64,000 bases of DNA, taken from JAJEFO01 sp965214325. GTDB lineage: Bacteria; Pseudomonadota; Alphaproteobacteria; Rhodobacterales; Rhodobacteraceae. Of the stretch, positions 18,053-26,079 are shown piece after piece. A model generated the notes under the pieces. That model was not told the origin of the DNA. It made no database searches and saw only the letters and a program-made list of their open reading frames with translations. The stretch covers positions 2,294,001 through 2,358,000 of the forward strand of contig CBDCBG010000006.1 in the NCBI GenBank assembly GCA_965214325.1. Direction: 5' to 3'. The position numbers and the translations under genes were made by a program. The stretch's first letter is position 1. The number at the start of each line of letters is the position of its first letter.

Positions 18053-18823
18053 TCAGATTGCGGCAGCGCACTTGGACAGGATGCCGAGATACCCGTTCAC
18101 TTCCCAGGCGGAGCGGCCGACAAACAGGCCATCGATGTGGGGACGTGCAATGAGTTCCTCACAGTTGTCCAGGTTGACCGAACCGCCATAGAGACAAGGC
18201 ACCTTGCGCCCAAGAACGTCCTTGGCAACCTTGATGATCTCGGCCTGTCGCGCGTCGGCATAGTCAGAGGTCGCCGGAATGCCACCGTCGCCGATGGCCC
18301 AGACCGGCTCGTAAGCAAGCAAGACGGCAGCAGCTGGATCCTTCCCGGCGACGATTGGCGTCAGCGCCGCGCGAACCTGCTCGGCCAGGACCTCTTTCGC
18401 GCGACCGGCTTCGCGCTCTTCAAGTGTTTCGCCGACGCAAATGAGCGGAATGAGTCCGTGGCGAACGGCAGCGGCAGACTTCATGCCGACCGTTTCGTTG
18501 GTCTCTCCAAAATTGGCGCGTCGCTCCGAGTGCCCAAGCTCGACAATGTCCAGGTTGCAGTCCCTGAGCATGAGAGGCGACACCTCGCCCGTCCAGGCCC
18601 CATTGTCCGCCCAATGCATGTTTTGAGCACCAACTCTTACTGACGTGCCCTCAAGGACTTGCCTGACTTCGCGAATCAACGTGAAGGACGGAATGACGAA
18701 GCGTTGAACGCGAGGGTCCGCGTTTTGCTCATCGGCCCGGAGGATCCGCGCGTATTCGATCGCGTCGGAAAGCACCTTGTTCATTTTCCAGCTTGTGCCG
18801 ATCCAAAGACGGGGACTGTCCAT
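18053..18823 (-). CDS. eryH: Triosephosphate-isomerase homologue, probable L-erythrulose-1-phosphate isomerase
   Basis: A 256-residue TIM-family protein with the catalytic Lys in SWKMN, His in ELGHSERR and Glu in AYEPVWAIG, plus the phosphate loop CLYGGSVNLDN. It reads GTSWKMNK where glycolytic TIMs have GNWKMN. It also carries VGAQNMHWADNGAWTGE and PHIDGLFVGRSAW, closely resembling EryH/TpiA2 of Brucella erythritol catabolism as I recall it. The likely reaction is L-erythrulose 1-phosphate to D-erythrulose 4-phosphate. The start ATG at 18823 is preferred to a TTG two codons upstream. Nearby rpiB/eryI-like and dhaKL genes support a tetrulose pathway. An ordinary glycolytic role is the alternative. 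Confidence 0.85.
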   Translation of the reverse strand: MDSPRLWIGTSWKMNKVLSDAIEYARILRADEQNADPRVQRFVIPSFTLIREVRQVLEGTSVRVGAQNMHWADNGAWTGEVSPLMLRDCNLDIVELGHSERRANFGETNETVGMKSAAAVRHGLIPLICVGETLEEREAGRAKEVLAEQVRAALTPIVAGKDPAAAVLLAYEPVWAIGDGGIPATSDYADARQAEIIKVAKDVLGRKVPCLYGGSVNLDNCEELIARPHIDGLFVGRSAWEVNGYLGILSKCAAAI

Positions 18824-19091
18824 GGCCAATGATCCTTGAATTCAGCCGTCGCGGGCGAAATGCCTGCGGACGTGAGCATTCGTGTCATGGCATCCGGGGG
18901 AGTGACGACGGTGACGCGTGCCGAGATTCAAGCCCTGTCGCTCTTGCGGAACGCAAGCTTGTCCGGTCATCCGGAAATCGGCAGCATCCAAACGCCATCC
19001 CTTACCTGTCGCCAAGCCTTGCAGGACCGCGTGCCGAATCTCGCGGCGTCAGCCTGCGGGGCAGGTTCATCCGATCGACGTCCGGACGGGT

Positions 19092-20885
19092 CTAGGACGT
19101 GTGATGCACCTCTTGCAAACCATAGACAGGTGTCGCCAACCCTTCCATCCGCGCCTTGAGCTGAAGCGACAGGAACTGCGAAAAGTGCCGGGACTGGTGC
19201 AGGTTGCCGCCGTGGAACCAAAGCGCCTCCTGTTGCGTCGGCTTCCACATGTTCCGCAACTCGCCTTCCCACGGGCCTGGATCCTTCGGCGTATCCGACC
19301 CAAGACCCCAGCACTTCCCGACCCTGTCCGCGACATCCTTGCCGATCAGTCGCTCCACCCATCCGTTCATCGAGGCATAGCCGGTGGCGAAAACGATCGC
19401 TTCGGCCGGGAGCTCCGTCCCGTCCTCCAGCTTCACGCCGCCGGGCGAGACCTCGGTCACCTGGCCACGCGCCAGCTTGATCTTGCCGTCTGCCACAAGC
19501 TCGCTTGCGCCAACGTCAATGTAGTATCCCGATCCCCGCCGCAGGTATTTCATGAAGAGCCCGGTGTCATCCGCACCCCAGTCCAGCAGGAACCCGGACC
19601 TTTCGAGGCGGTCGTAGAACGCCGCGTCCCGCTCTTTCATCCTCTCGTAGAGCGGCGCCTGAAGCGCGGGCAGCACCTTGTAGGGAATCGACGCGAAGAT
19701 CAGGTCGGCGGTATGGTGGTCAATGCCGTTCGCGACGGCACGCTCGGAGTAAAGGTCTGCCAGCCCGATATCCATCAACGTCTCGGACTTCACGACATTC
19801 GTGGACGAACGCTGTACCATCGTGACATCGGCCCCCGCCTCCCAGAGAGCGGCGGAGATGTCGTGGGCCGAGTTGTTCGAGCCGACCACAACGACCTTCT
19901 TGCATCCATACGCATCCGGCCCCGGATGCCTGGATGAATGGTGAAGATCGCCCTCGAAGCTGTCCATGCCGGGCAGGCCAGGCATATCGGGCACGCCCGC
20001 CATGCCGGTCGCCAGAACCAGCTGCTTGGGCGACAGCACGACCTCGTCGCCGTCGCGATCGACCACGACCGTCCATTCCTGGCTGTCCTCGTCATAGCAT
20101 GCCGACTTGCAGGTGGTTCGCGTCCAGTAGTTCAACTCCATGATCCTGGTATAGCTTTCCAGCCAGTCCCCGATCTTGTCCTTGGAGCTGAACACCGGCC
20201 AGTCATCCGGAAACGGCAGATAGGGCAAGTGATCGTACCAGACCGGATCATGCAGGCAGAGCGACTTGTAGCGATTGCGCCAGCTGTCGCCGGGGCGCTC
20301 GTTCCTCTCGACAATGATCGTCGGCACTTCAAGCCGTCGCAGACGCGCACCCAGAACGATGCCGCCCTGCCCGCCGCCGATGATGACGACGTAAGGTTGC
20401 TTGGCGTACCCCAACTCCCGCGCCTCGCGTTCGCGCCGCTCGGCCCAAGTCTCCCGATCCTTGATCGCACCGTGTACAACCCCAGGGTCGCGCCGGTCGC
20501 CCTTCTTCTCCTCGAATCCCTTCAATTCCTGGGCCGTGGTCAGCAGCGTCCAGCACCCTTCGTCGTTAAGCCGGACATGACCGCGTCCGCGAAAGGCGTC
20601 CGTTTCGAAAGTTATCCATGCCTCGGTTATCCCGTCCCCTTCGGTCGGTTCACCATCGATCTGCCAGTTGGCCGGATGGACATCACCGAGCGTGGTCGAG
20701 ACCATGTCGACGATCGCGTCCCGGCCCTCCATCGTCTTGATGTTCCAGGTGAAAGACACGAGATCGCGCCAGTAGCACTCCTTCGCAAACAGCGTCTTCA
20801 ATGCTTCGGTATCGCCGCCTTCCAGCGCCTTTCCGAAGTGGTCGAGCCACGTTGAAACACGCCCCGTGGGTGATGCAATGTCCAT
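19092..20885 (-). CDS. Flavin-dependent monooxygenase with N-terminal SnoaL-like domain
   Basis: A 597-residue protein. Residues 1-140 look like a SnoaL/NTF2-like fold (VSTWLDHFGKALEGGDTEAL, then CYWRDLVSFTW). From about residue 155 a class B flavin monooxygenase follows: FAD motif VVIIGGGQGGIVLG, an FMO-like segment around SFEGDLHHSSRHPG, NADPH motif VVVVGSNNSAHD, and a C-terminal ATGYAS. It is predicted to oxygenate or oxidise a small molecule in the cytoplasm; the substrate is unknown. ATG at 20885 is supported by GGAGAGG. It lies on the minus strand between the eryH-like gene and the divergent rpiB-like gene. Confidence 0.85.
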   Translation of the reverse strand: MDIASPTGRVSTWLDHFGKALEGGDTEALKTLFAKECYWRDLVSFTWNIKTMEGRDAIVDMVSTTLGDVHPANWQIDGEPTEGDGITEAWITFETDAFRGRGHVRLNDEGCWTLLTTAQELKGFEEKKGDRRDPGVVHGAIKDRETWAERREREARELGYAKQPYVVIIGGGQGGIVLGARLRRLEVPTIIVERNERPGDSWRNRYKSLCLHDPVWYDHLPYLPFPDDWPVFSSKDKIGDWLESYTRIMELNYWTRTTCKSACYDEDSQEWTVVVDRDGDEVVLSPKQLVLATGMAGVPDMPGLPGMDSFEGDLHHSSRHPGPDAYGCKKVVVVGSNNSAHDISAALWEAGADVTMVQRSSTNVVKSETLMDIGLADLYSERAVANGIDHHTADLIFASIPYKVLPALQAPLYERMKERDAAFYDRLERSGFLLDWGADDTGLFMKYLRRGSGYYIDVGASELVADGKIKLARGQVTEVSPGGVKLEDGTELPAEAIVFATGYASMNGWVERLIGKDVADRVGKCWGLGSDTPKDPGPWEGELRNMWKPTQQEALWFHGGNLHQSRHFSQFLSLQLKARMEGLATPVYGLQEVHHTS

Positions 20886-21063
20886 ACGGTTCCTCTCCTG
20901 CAGTCTGCCGCATCCGATCTCTCCAGGGCGGCTTGTCCTAGTCAATCGAGACTAGGTGCGGAAGCCGATGGGTGCAATTGGCATTTCTTCGGCGGATCGC
21001 CATACCCTTGATCGCCCATGTCCTGTAGCATCGACAGGAAAGACCAGAAACGGGGTTCAAGAG

Positions 21064-21519
21064 ATGAAGATTGCGATAGCCGGAGACAGCGCGGGAACGC
21101 CGTTGGTTGAGGTCGTCTTCGCCCATCTCCAAGGCCAGGATCTCGACGTTACCGACCTCAGTCCCGGCGGGAAGGATGATGAATTCTACGCCGACACCGC
21201 CGCGCGGGTGGCACGCGCCGTGATGGCAGGAAAATACGACCGCGCCATCCTTGTATGCGGCACCGGGATCGGGGTCTGCATCTCGGCCAACAAGATCCCC
21301 GGGATTCGCGCCGCCCTGACGCACGACACCTATTCCGCCGAGCGAGCGGCACTTTCAAACAATGCGCAAGTCATCACGATGGGTGCCCGCGTCATCGGTC
21401 CGGAACTCGCCAAGTCAATCGCCGACGCGTGGCTGCCGCTGGCATTCGATCCGAACGGTCCCTCAGCCGCGAACGTGGCCGCGATCGACGCCCTCCAAGA
21501 CGGTCGATCCGACGAGTGA
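21064..21519 (+). CDS. eryI: RpiB/LacAB-family sugar-phosphate isomerase, probable D-erythrulose-4-phosphate isomerase
   Basis: A 151-residue RpiB-type isomerase. The N-terminus MKIAIAGDSAG, the catalytic Cys65 in VCGTGIGVCISANKIPGIRA, and the C-terminal NAQVITMGARVIGPELA are family hallmarks. With a TIM-like EryH homologue and a DhaK/DhaL kinase alongside, the likely reaction is D-erythrulose 4-phosphate to D-erythrose 4-phosphate (EryI role). A plain ribose-5-phosphate isomerase B role is the alternative. It is divergent from the monooxygenase gene and convergent with dhaL, ending 14 bases away. Confidence 0.85.
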   Translation: MKIAIAGDSAGTPLVEVVFAHLQGQDLDVTDLSPGGKDDEFYADTAARVARAVMAGKYDRAILVCGTGIGVCISANKIPGIRAALTHDTYSAERAALSNNAQVITMGARVIGPELAKSIADAWLPLAFDPNGPSAANVAAIDALQDGRSDE

Positions 21520-21532
21520 CGGCCTTATCCGG

Positions 21533-22156
21533 TCAACCGCGCTCCAGCGACCCGGCCATCGCACGCAGCAACAGTGCCGCAGAGACTGCGCCGGGATCCC
21601 TGTGCCCCAGCGACCGCACGCCAAGCCGCGCCGCACGGCCCAGCCTGGCCTGCATGCCAGATGTCGCATCCGCCCCCGCCTCAGCAGCCTCGGCCGCAAC
21701 CTGGAACACGGCAACGGCGGATCGGCCGGCAGCCGCCTCGGCCGCCTCCGCCGCAGGGCCCCAGGCGTCAATCATCGTCTTGTCGCCGCGTTCCGCCTTG
21801 CCTCGATGTGCGATCCCGTCCGCCATCGCGGCCACGAGGGCCGGAACCTCGCTGTCCTGCAGGGCATCCTTGCCCTTTGTCACCGCACCCGCCCGCATGA
21901 AAGCCGTGGCGTAAAGAGGCCCCGACGACGCGCCGACCGCGTTCAGGAACGACTTGGCCGCGGCGTTGAGCACTTCGGCCGGCGCCGCCCCGTCGAGGTC
22001 GCCCAGGGCCGTGCGTATCGCGCTGAACCCGACTGACATGGCAATGCCGTGATCGGCGTCTCCGATCTCGCCATCCAGTGCGCAAAGTTCGTCGCGCGCC
22101 GCGTCCATCGCATCGGCCGCGGCCAGCAGCATCGCCTTGATGTCATCGCCGTTCAT
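21533..22156 (-). CDS. dhaL: DhaL-type subunit of a dihydroxyacetone/erythrulose kinase
   Basis: A 207-residue, all-helical nucleotide-binding subunit. The Mg-ADP motif LDGEIGDADHGIAMSVG is at about residues 27-43, SSGPLYATAF follows near 77, and GDKTMIDAW near 124. The C-terminal part has alanine-rich helices and HRDPGAVSAALL. It starts 3 bases after dhaK, so the two are translated together. No PTS component (DhaM) is adjacent, so ATP is probably the phosphate donor. Confidence 0.93.
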   Translation of the reverse strand: MNGDDIKAMLLAAADAMDAARDELCALDGEIGDADHGIAMSVGFSAIRTALGDLDGAAPAEVLNAAAKSFLNAVGASSGPLYATAFMRAGAVTKGKDALQDSEVPALVAAMADGIAHRGKAERGDKTMIDAWGPAAEAAEAAAGRSAVAVFQVAAEAAEAGADATSGMQARLGRAARLGVRSLGHRDPGAVSAALLLRAMAGSLERG

Positions 22157-22159
22157 CGT

Positions 22160-23167
22160 TCACGTCACCCGGAACATGGCACAATGGCAGGGCCGGTCGA
22201 CAAGCCGCTGCAACTCGGCGTCGAGATGCATGACCGTAACCGAGGCACCGGCCATTTCAAGCGAAGTGCAGTAGTTCCCGACCCAGGTCGCGTGCGTCAC
22301 GAGACCCGCTTCGCCCAGCCGCGCCTGCACCCGCCGGTTCATGATGTAGAGCTCCATCAGCGGGGTCGCGCCCAGGCCATTGACCAGCACGGCGACCCTG
22401 TCGCCATCCTCCGCGCCGATTTCATCGAGAATTCGGTCCATCATCTCGTCCACGATCGCGTCCGCAGGCTTTATCGGCCCGCGCTCGATCCCTGGCTCTC
22501 CGTGAATGCCCATGCCGATTTCCATTTCGCCCTCAGGAAGATCGAAGTTCCACCGCCGTGTCTGCGGCAGCGAGCAGGGGCTCAGCGCCACGCCCATCGT
22601 GAACGTCCGTGCATTTGCGTGCCGTGCGACACGCTCGACCTCGTCGAGGGCCATCATCTCGTCCGCAGCCGCGCCCGCCGCCTTGAAGATGAAGAAATTG
22701 CCCGCCACGCCGCGCCGTTTCCCGATCTCTTGCCGCGGGGCGGAGGCGACATCGTCCGTGGTGAGCACCGTCCGCACCTCGATATCGTCCATCGCCGCCA
22801 TCTCGGACGCCATGTCGAAGTTCATCACGTCACCCGCATAGTTCCCGTACATGAACAGGACACCCGCCCCGCGCGAGACTTCCTGTACGCAAGCCAGCGC
22901 CGGATCGGGTGGCGGAGAGGCAAAGACGTTTCCGATCGCGGCAGCGTCCGCCAGACCCCGGCCGACGAAGCCAACGAAGGTCGGCTCATGCCCCGATCCG
23001 CCGCCTATGACCAGACCGACCTTGCCGTCACGAGGACCATGCCGCGCAACGATCGCGCGCCCTGACGCCTCTGCAGCGCGCAGCGTGTCCGCATGTGCCA
23101 GCAGAATGCCGTCGAGCATTTCATCGACCGCATCGTCCCCGTCGTTGATGATCTTCTTTGTCTGCAC
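22160..23167 (-). CDS. dhaK: DhaK-type subunit of a dihydroxyacetone/erythrulose kinase
   Basis: A 335-residue ketone-binding subunit. KKIINDGDDAVDEML begins the protein, VIGGGSGHEPTFVGFVG is the phosphate and ketone pocket, and GMGIHGEPGIERGP contains the histidine that forms a covalent hemiaminal with the ketose. The GTG at 23167 is chosen over an ATG 26 codons upstream because GGGGGA precedes it and the protein then starts like other DhaK proteins. With EryH- and EryI-like isomerases next to it, the substrate is more likely L-erythrulose than dihydroxyacetone. Confidence 0.92.
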   Translation of the reverse strand: MQTKKIINDGDDAVDEMLDGILLAHADTLRAAEASGRAIVARHGPRDGKVGLVIGGGSGHEPTFVGFVGRGLADAAAIGNVFASPPPDPALACVQEVSRGAGVLFMYGNYAGDVMNFDMASEMAAMDDIEVRTVLTTDDVASAPRQEIGKRRGVAGNFFIFKAAGAAADEMMALDEVERVARHANARTFTMGVALSPCSLPQTRRWNFDLPEGEMEIGMGIHGEPGIERGPIKPADAIVDEMMDRILDEIGAEDGDRVAVLVNGLGATPLMELYIMNRRVQARLGEAGLVTHATWVGNYCTSLEMAGASVTVMHLDAELQRLVDRPCHCAMFRVT

Positions 23168-23327
23168 CGGTCGGTCCCCCGTTTGAATTCCAGCACCTGG
23201 CCTGCTCAAGGATCCTGCCTGCTTGCCAGGCAATCCGGACGGCACGGGATGACATCCGGCCCTGGAAATCCCGCCGTCATCCGCGCAGACGGGTTATGGC
23301 CAAGCGCGACACGTTGCAAGCGCAGCC

Positions 23328-23762
23328 TCACGCCGGCGGCACGACACCCTTCCGCAGGATGACATTCCCGTAGAGCCGCGTCTCGGCCGTCTGCACGATG
23401 CAATAGGTCTTGCGCGCTTCCGCGTAAAATGCGTGGCGCTCGACGCTCTTGATCCTGGCAGGTCGGTCCGCGGTCTCGTCGATTATCCGCTGAAATTCGC
23501 CAACGATCTCCGGCACCGCGTCCGGATCGCCAACGACCTGCATCGTGCGCGCCGGGTGCCCGACGTAAGAATCAAGCGGCATAAGCGTCAGGATTGCCCT
23601 CAATGCCTCAGTCGCATCCACGCCCGCCAACCGTTCGATTCGTCCCGCACAGGCCTCCGCCGGAAAATTCGCGTCAGCGATCACTAGCTCGTCACCATGC
23701 CCCATTGCCCTGAGATGCCTCAATAAATCTGGCGTAAGAGCGTTTGGAATTCCGATCAGCAT
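23328..23762 (-). CDS. RbsD/FucU-family sugar mutarotase
   Basis: A 144-residue protein starting MLIGIPNALTPDLLRHLRAMGHGDELVIADANFPAE, the FucU/RbsD signature including the MGHGDE motif that carries the catalytic His. The C-terminus has AFYAEARKTYCIVQTAETRLYGN. Such proteins interconvert sugar anomers. A free tetrulose cannot form a pyranose, so its presence hints that the locus also handles a larger sugar. It is upstream of dhaK on the same strand (160-base gap) and divergent from the LacI gene. Confidence 0.93.
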   Translation of the reverse strand: MLIGIPNALTPDLLRHLRAMGHGDELVIADANFPAEACAGRIERLAGVDATEALRAILTLMPLDSYVGHPARTMQVVGDPDAVPEIVGEFQRIIDETADRPARIKSVERHAFYAEARKTYCIVQTAETRLYGNVILRKGVVPPA

Positions 23763-23853
23763 CTGACCCCTCCGTTCGCCGAGCAGCATCGGTCGCAAAA
23801 TTGCTTGACGTACCTCAGGACATACCTCAAGCATTTTCCAGTTGGGAGGATCA
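23763..23853. promoter_or_regulatory. Divergent fucU/lacI control region with tandem GACRTACCTCA
   Basis: A 91-base divergent gap. GACGTACCTCA (23807-23817) and GACATACCTCA (23819-23829) form a tandem repeat with a 12-base period, about one helical turn. They are bracketed by CTTGA and TCAAG. This is a good candidate operator for the LacI-family protein next to it, which would then control both its own operon and the mutarotase/kinase genes. GGGAGGA at 23844-23850 is the lacI ribosome site. Confidence 0.5.
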
Positions 23854-24876
23854 ATGACACGGGTGACTGCGCAGGACGTGGCCAAGGAGGCTGGTGTCAG
23901 CCTGGCGACCGTTGACCGTGTGCTCAACAAGCGGAAGGGTGTGCGCGAGGCAACGATTCAGCGTGTCCTCCACGCGACGGACCGCTTGAATTTCGTCCGG
24001 GACCAGACAGCGGCAAATCTCGCGCGCGGGCGATCCTACACGTTCACCTTCATCGTGCCCGCCGGCGAAACCGCGTTCTTCACGGATGTGCGGGCCGAAA
24101 TCGAGAAGGCCAGGCTCCAGGAAGCCAAGAACCGGATCAAGATCAATGCCATTGCCGTTCCGCCGCTCGACCCGCGCGCGATCGTCGATTCCATCGAGGG
24201 GCTGGGCGACGGCATCGGCGATGGCGTCTCGCTGGTCGCGGTCGAGAGCCAGATCGTTCGCGACGCGGTTGCAGCCCTTCGGAACAAAGGGGTGCACGTG
24301 ATTTCCTTCGTTTCCGACATCCCCAACTCGGACCGCGAGCGGTTTGTCGGCATCGACAACGTCGCGGCGGGCCGGGTGGCTGCGAGCCTGCTGAAGCGTT
24401 TTGTCTCTCCGCGCTCGGGCGACGTCGCCGTGGTGGCCGGTTCGGGCACGTTGCGCGACCACGTGGAGCGGCGGATGGGCTTTGCACAGGTGATGCGATC
24501 CGAATGCCCCGAACTGAATGTCCTGCCCTGGATCGAAGGCGAGGAGCTTGCCGGGATCGTCGAGGAGAAACTCTCCAGACTGCTTGCGGAAAACCCGAAT
24601 ATCGTGGGCCTCTACAGCCTCGGCGGCGGGACAAGGGGCGTGATCGACGCGATCGAGACCGCCGAACAGGAAATCAGCGTCGTCACGACGGAACTTTCGG
24701 AACACACGCGTGCAGCGCTGATCACGGGCACAGTGGATGCCGTCCTGGTCCAGGACGCAAGCCACGAAGTCCGCAGTGCCGTTCGCGTGCTGAAGCACCT
24801 GACCGATGACACCCCGATCAACGAAAGGCAGGAACGCATTCGCGTCGAGATATTCATGCGCGACAATCTGCATTGA
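23854..24876 (+). CDS. LacI-family transcriptional regulator
   Basis: A 340-residue regulator with an N-terminal helix-turn-helix (VAKEAGVSLATVDRVLN, residues about 7-23) and a periplasmic-binding-protein-like sensor domain of the ribose-binding type (LYSLGGGTRGVIDAI near residue 254). ATG at 23854 follows GGGAGGA; a TTG four codons upstream is less likely. It heads the rightward transporter operon and is divergent from the mutarotase gene, so it probably represses both in the absence of the sugar. Confidence 0.95.
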   Translation: MTRVTAQDVAKEAGVSLATVDRVLNKRKGVREATIQRVLHATDRLNFVRDQTAANLARGRSYTFTFIVPAGETAFFTDVRAEIEKARLQEAKNRIKINAIAVPPLDPRAIVDSIEGLGDGIGDGVSLVAVESQIVRDAVAALRNKGVHVISFVSDIPNSDRERFVGIDNVAAGRVAASLLKRFVSPRSGDVAVVAGSGTLRDHVERRMGFAQVMRSECPELNVLPWIEGEELAGIVEEKLSRLLAENPNIVGLYSLGGGTRGVIDAIETAEQEISVVTTELSEHTRAALITGTVDAVLVQDASHEVRSAVRVLKHLTDDTPINERQERIRVEIFMRDNLH

Positions 24877-24940
24877 AACCGATGGAATCGGACAGTGAAC
24901 GACTTGAGATGGCGATGATCGAAACAGTGGGCAAGCTTGC

Positions 24941-26020
24941 ATGTCCGAACTGAATGTTGACAATCTGCGGCGCACCTTCGGCAAGGTGGTGGCCTTGGAT
25001 GGCATGTCGTTCGACGTGGCAAGCGGCGAGTTCTTCTGCCTTCTCGGCCCGTCCTCCTCCGGCAAGACAACGACATTGCGCGCCATTTCCGGCCTGGAGA
25101 AGCTCGATCACGGCAGGGTCCGTTTCGCCGGAGAGGACGTGACCGACAATCCGGTCCAGGGCCGTGGCATCTCGATGATTTTCCAGACCTTCGCGCTCTA
25201 TCCGCACCTGTCGGTTGAAGCCAACCTGGCCCACCCGCTGCGCCGGGCCGGAATGAGCGGCGATGAAACGCGCAAGCGTGTGGGCGAGGTCGCGGAACTG
25301 CTGCGGGTGACGCACACGCTGAAGCGCAGGCCGACGACCTTGTCCGGCGGCGAACAGCAACGTGTCGCCATCGGGCGCGCCATCGTCGGCCGGCCCAGAC
25401 TGCTCCTGCTCGACGAACCGCTGACCAACCTCGACGCCAAGTTGCGCGACGAGATGCGCACAGAATTCAAGCGCCTGCACCGCGAACTCGGCATGACCAT
25501 GCTCTACGCAACGCCGGACCAGATCGAGGCGCTGACGATGGGTGACCGGGTGGGCGTGATCAACGACGGCAAGGTCTCGGCCATAGGCACGCCGCGGGAC
25601 CTCTATCAATCCCCGACGGACACTTACGTGGCCGGCATCATCGGCTCTCCTCCAATCAATCTCCTGGAGGCGACCGCCGCCGCGGACGGCCAGATCGTCC
25701 TGCCTTTCCTTGACCAGCCGATAGATGCGCCCGGCGTCGCCGGCGGTCAGCCACTGGTCATCGGACTGCGCCCGCATGACATCGCGCTTGCCAATGGCGA
25801 GGCAAGGCGCATACCGGCGAAGATCCACCTGACGGAACCGCTTGGTGACGTCACGGTCATCGACATCAAGGCCCGCGACACTGACATGAAAATGGTTCTG
25901 CGGGAGGAGGTGGCCGCCAAATACAAGGTCGGTGACGAGGTCGCGATCACCTTTGATCCGAAAAACCTGCATTTCTTCGATCCATCGACCGGCAGCCGGA
26001 CGGTCCGCGAGGCGATGTAA
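24941..26020 (+). CDS. Sugar ABC transporter ATPase 1 (MalK type), switch histidine replaced by proline
   Basis: A 359-residue MalK-type ATPase. Walker A is GPSSSGKTTT (36-45), the signature LSGGEQQR starts at 134, and Walker B with catalytic Glu is LLLLDEP (154-160). The C-terminal TOBE-like region includes IGLRPHDIAL. The switch region reads YATPDQIEA, with Pro192 encoded by CCG at 25514 where almost all ABC ATPases have His. Membrane-side, it should pair with ATPase 2 of the same operon rather than with itself. The start lies 64 bases after lacI. Confidence 0.95.
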   Translation: MSELNVDNLRRTFGKVVALDGMSFDVASGEFFCLLGPSSSGKTTTLRAISGLEKLDHGRVRFAGEDVTDNPVQGRGISMIFQTFALYPHLSVEANLAHPLRRAGMSGDETRKRVGEVAELLRVTHTLKRRPTTLSGGEQQRVAIGRAIVGRPRLLLLDEPLTNLDAKLRDEMRTEFKRLHRELGMTMLYATPDQIEALTMGDRVGVINDGKVSAIGTPRDLYQSPTDTYVAGIIGSPPINLLEATAAADGQIVLPFLDQPIDAPGVAGGQPLVIGLRPHDIALANGEARRIPAKIHLTEPLGDVTVIDIKARDTDMKMVLREEVAAKYKVGDEVAITFDPKNLHFFDPSTGSRTVREAM

Positions 26021-26079
26021 CGACCCGGCAGAGCAGTGCATGAAAGCCTATTGGAGAAAACCAACTAGTGGAGGAGACT

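Noticed and set aside
17717..18643. Long open frames on both strands around the eryH-like gene
   Set aside because: They are shadows of the TIM homologue or Arg/Pro-rich translations without family similarity or ribosome sites.
24941..26020. Possibility that ATPase 1 is a pseudogene because of the missing switch His
   Set aside because: The rest of the protein is intact and the partner ATPase has the matching opposite change, which argues for specialisation rather than decay.
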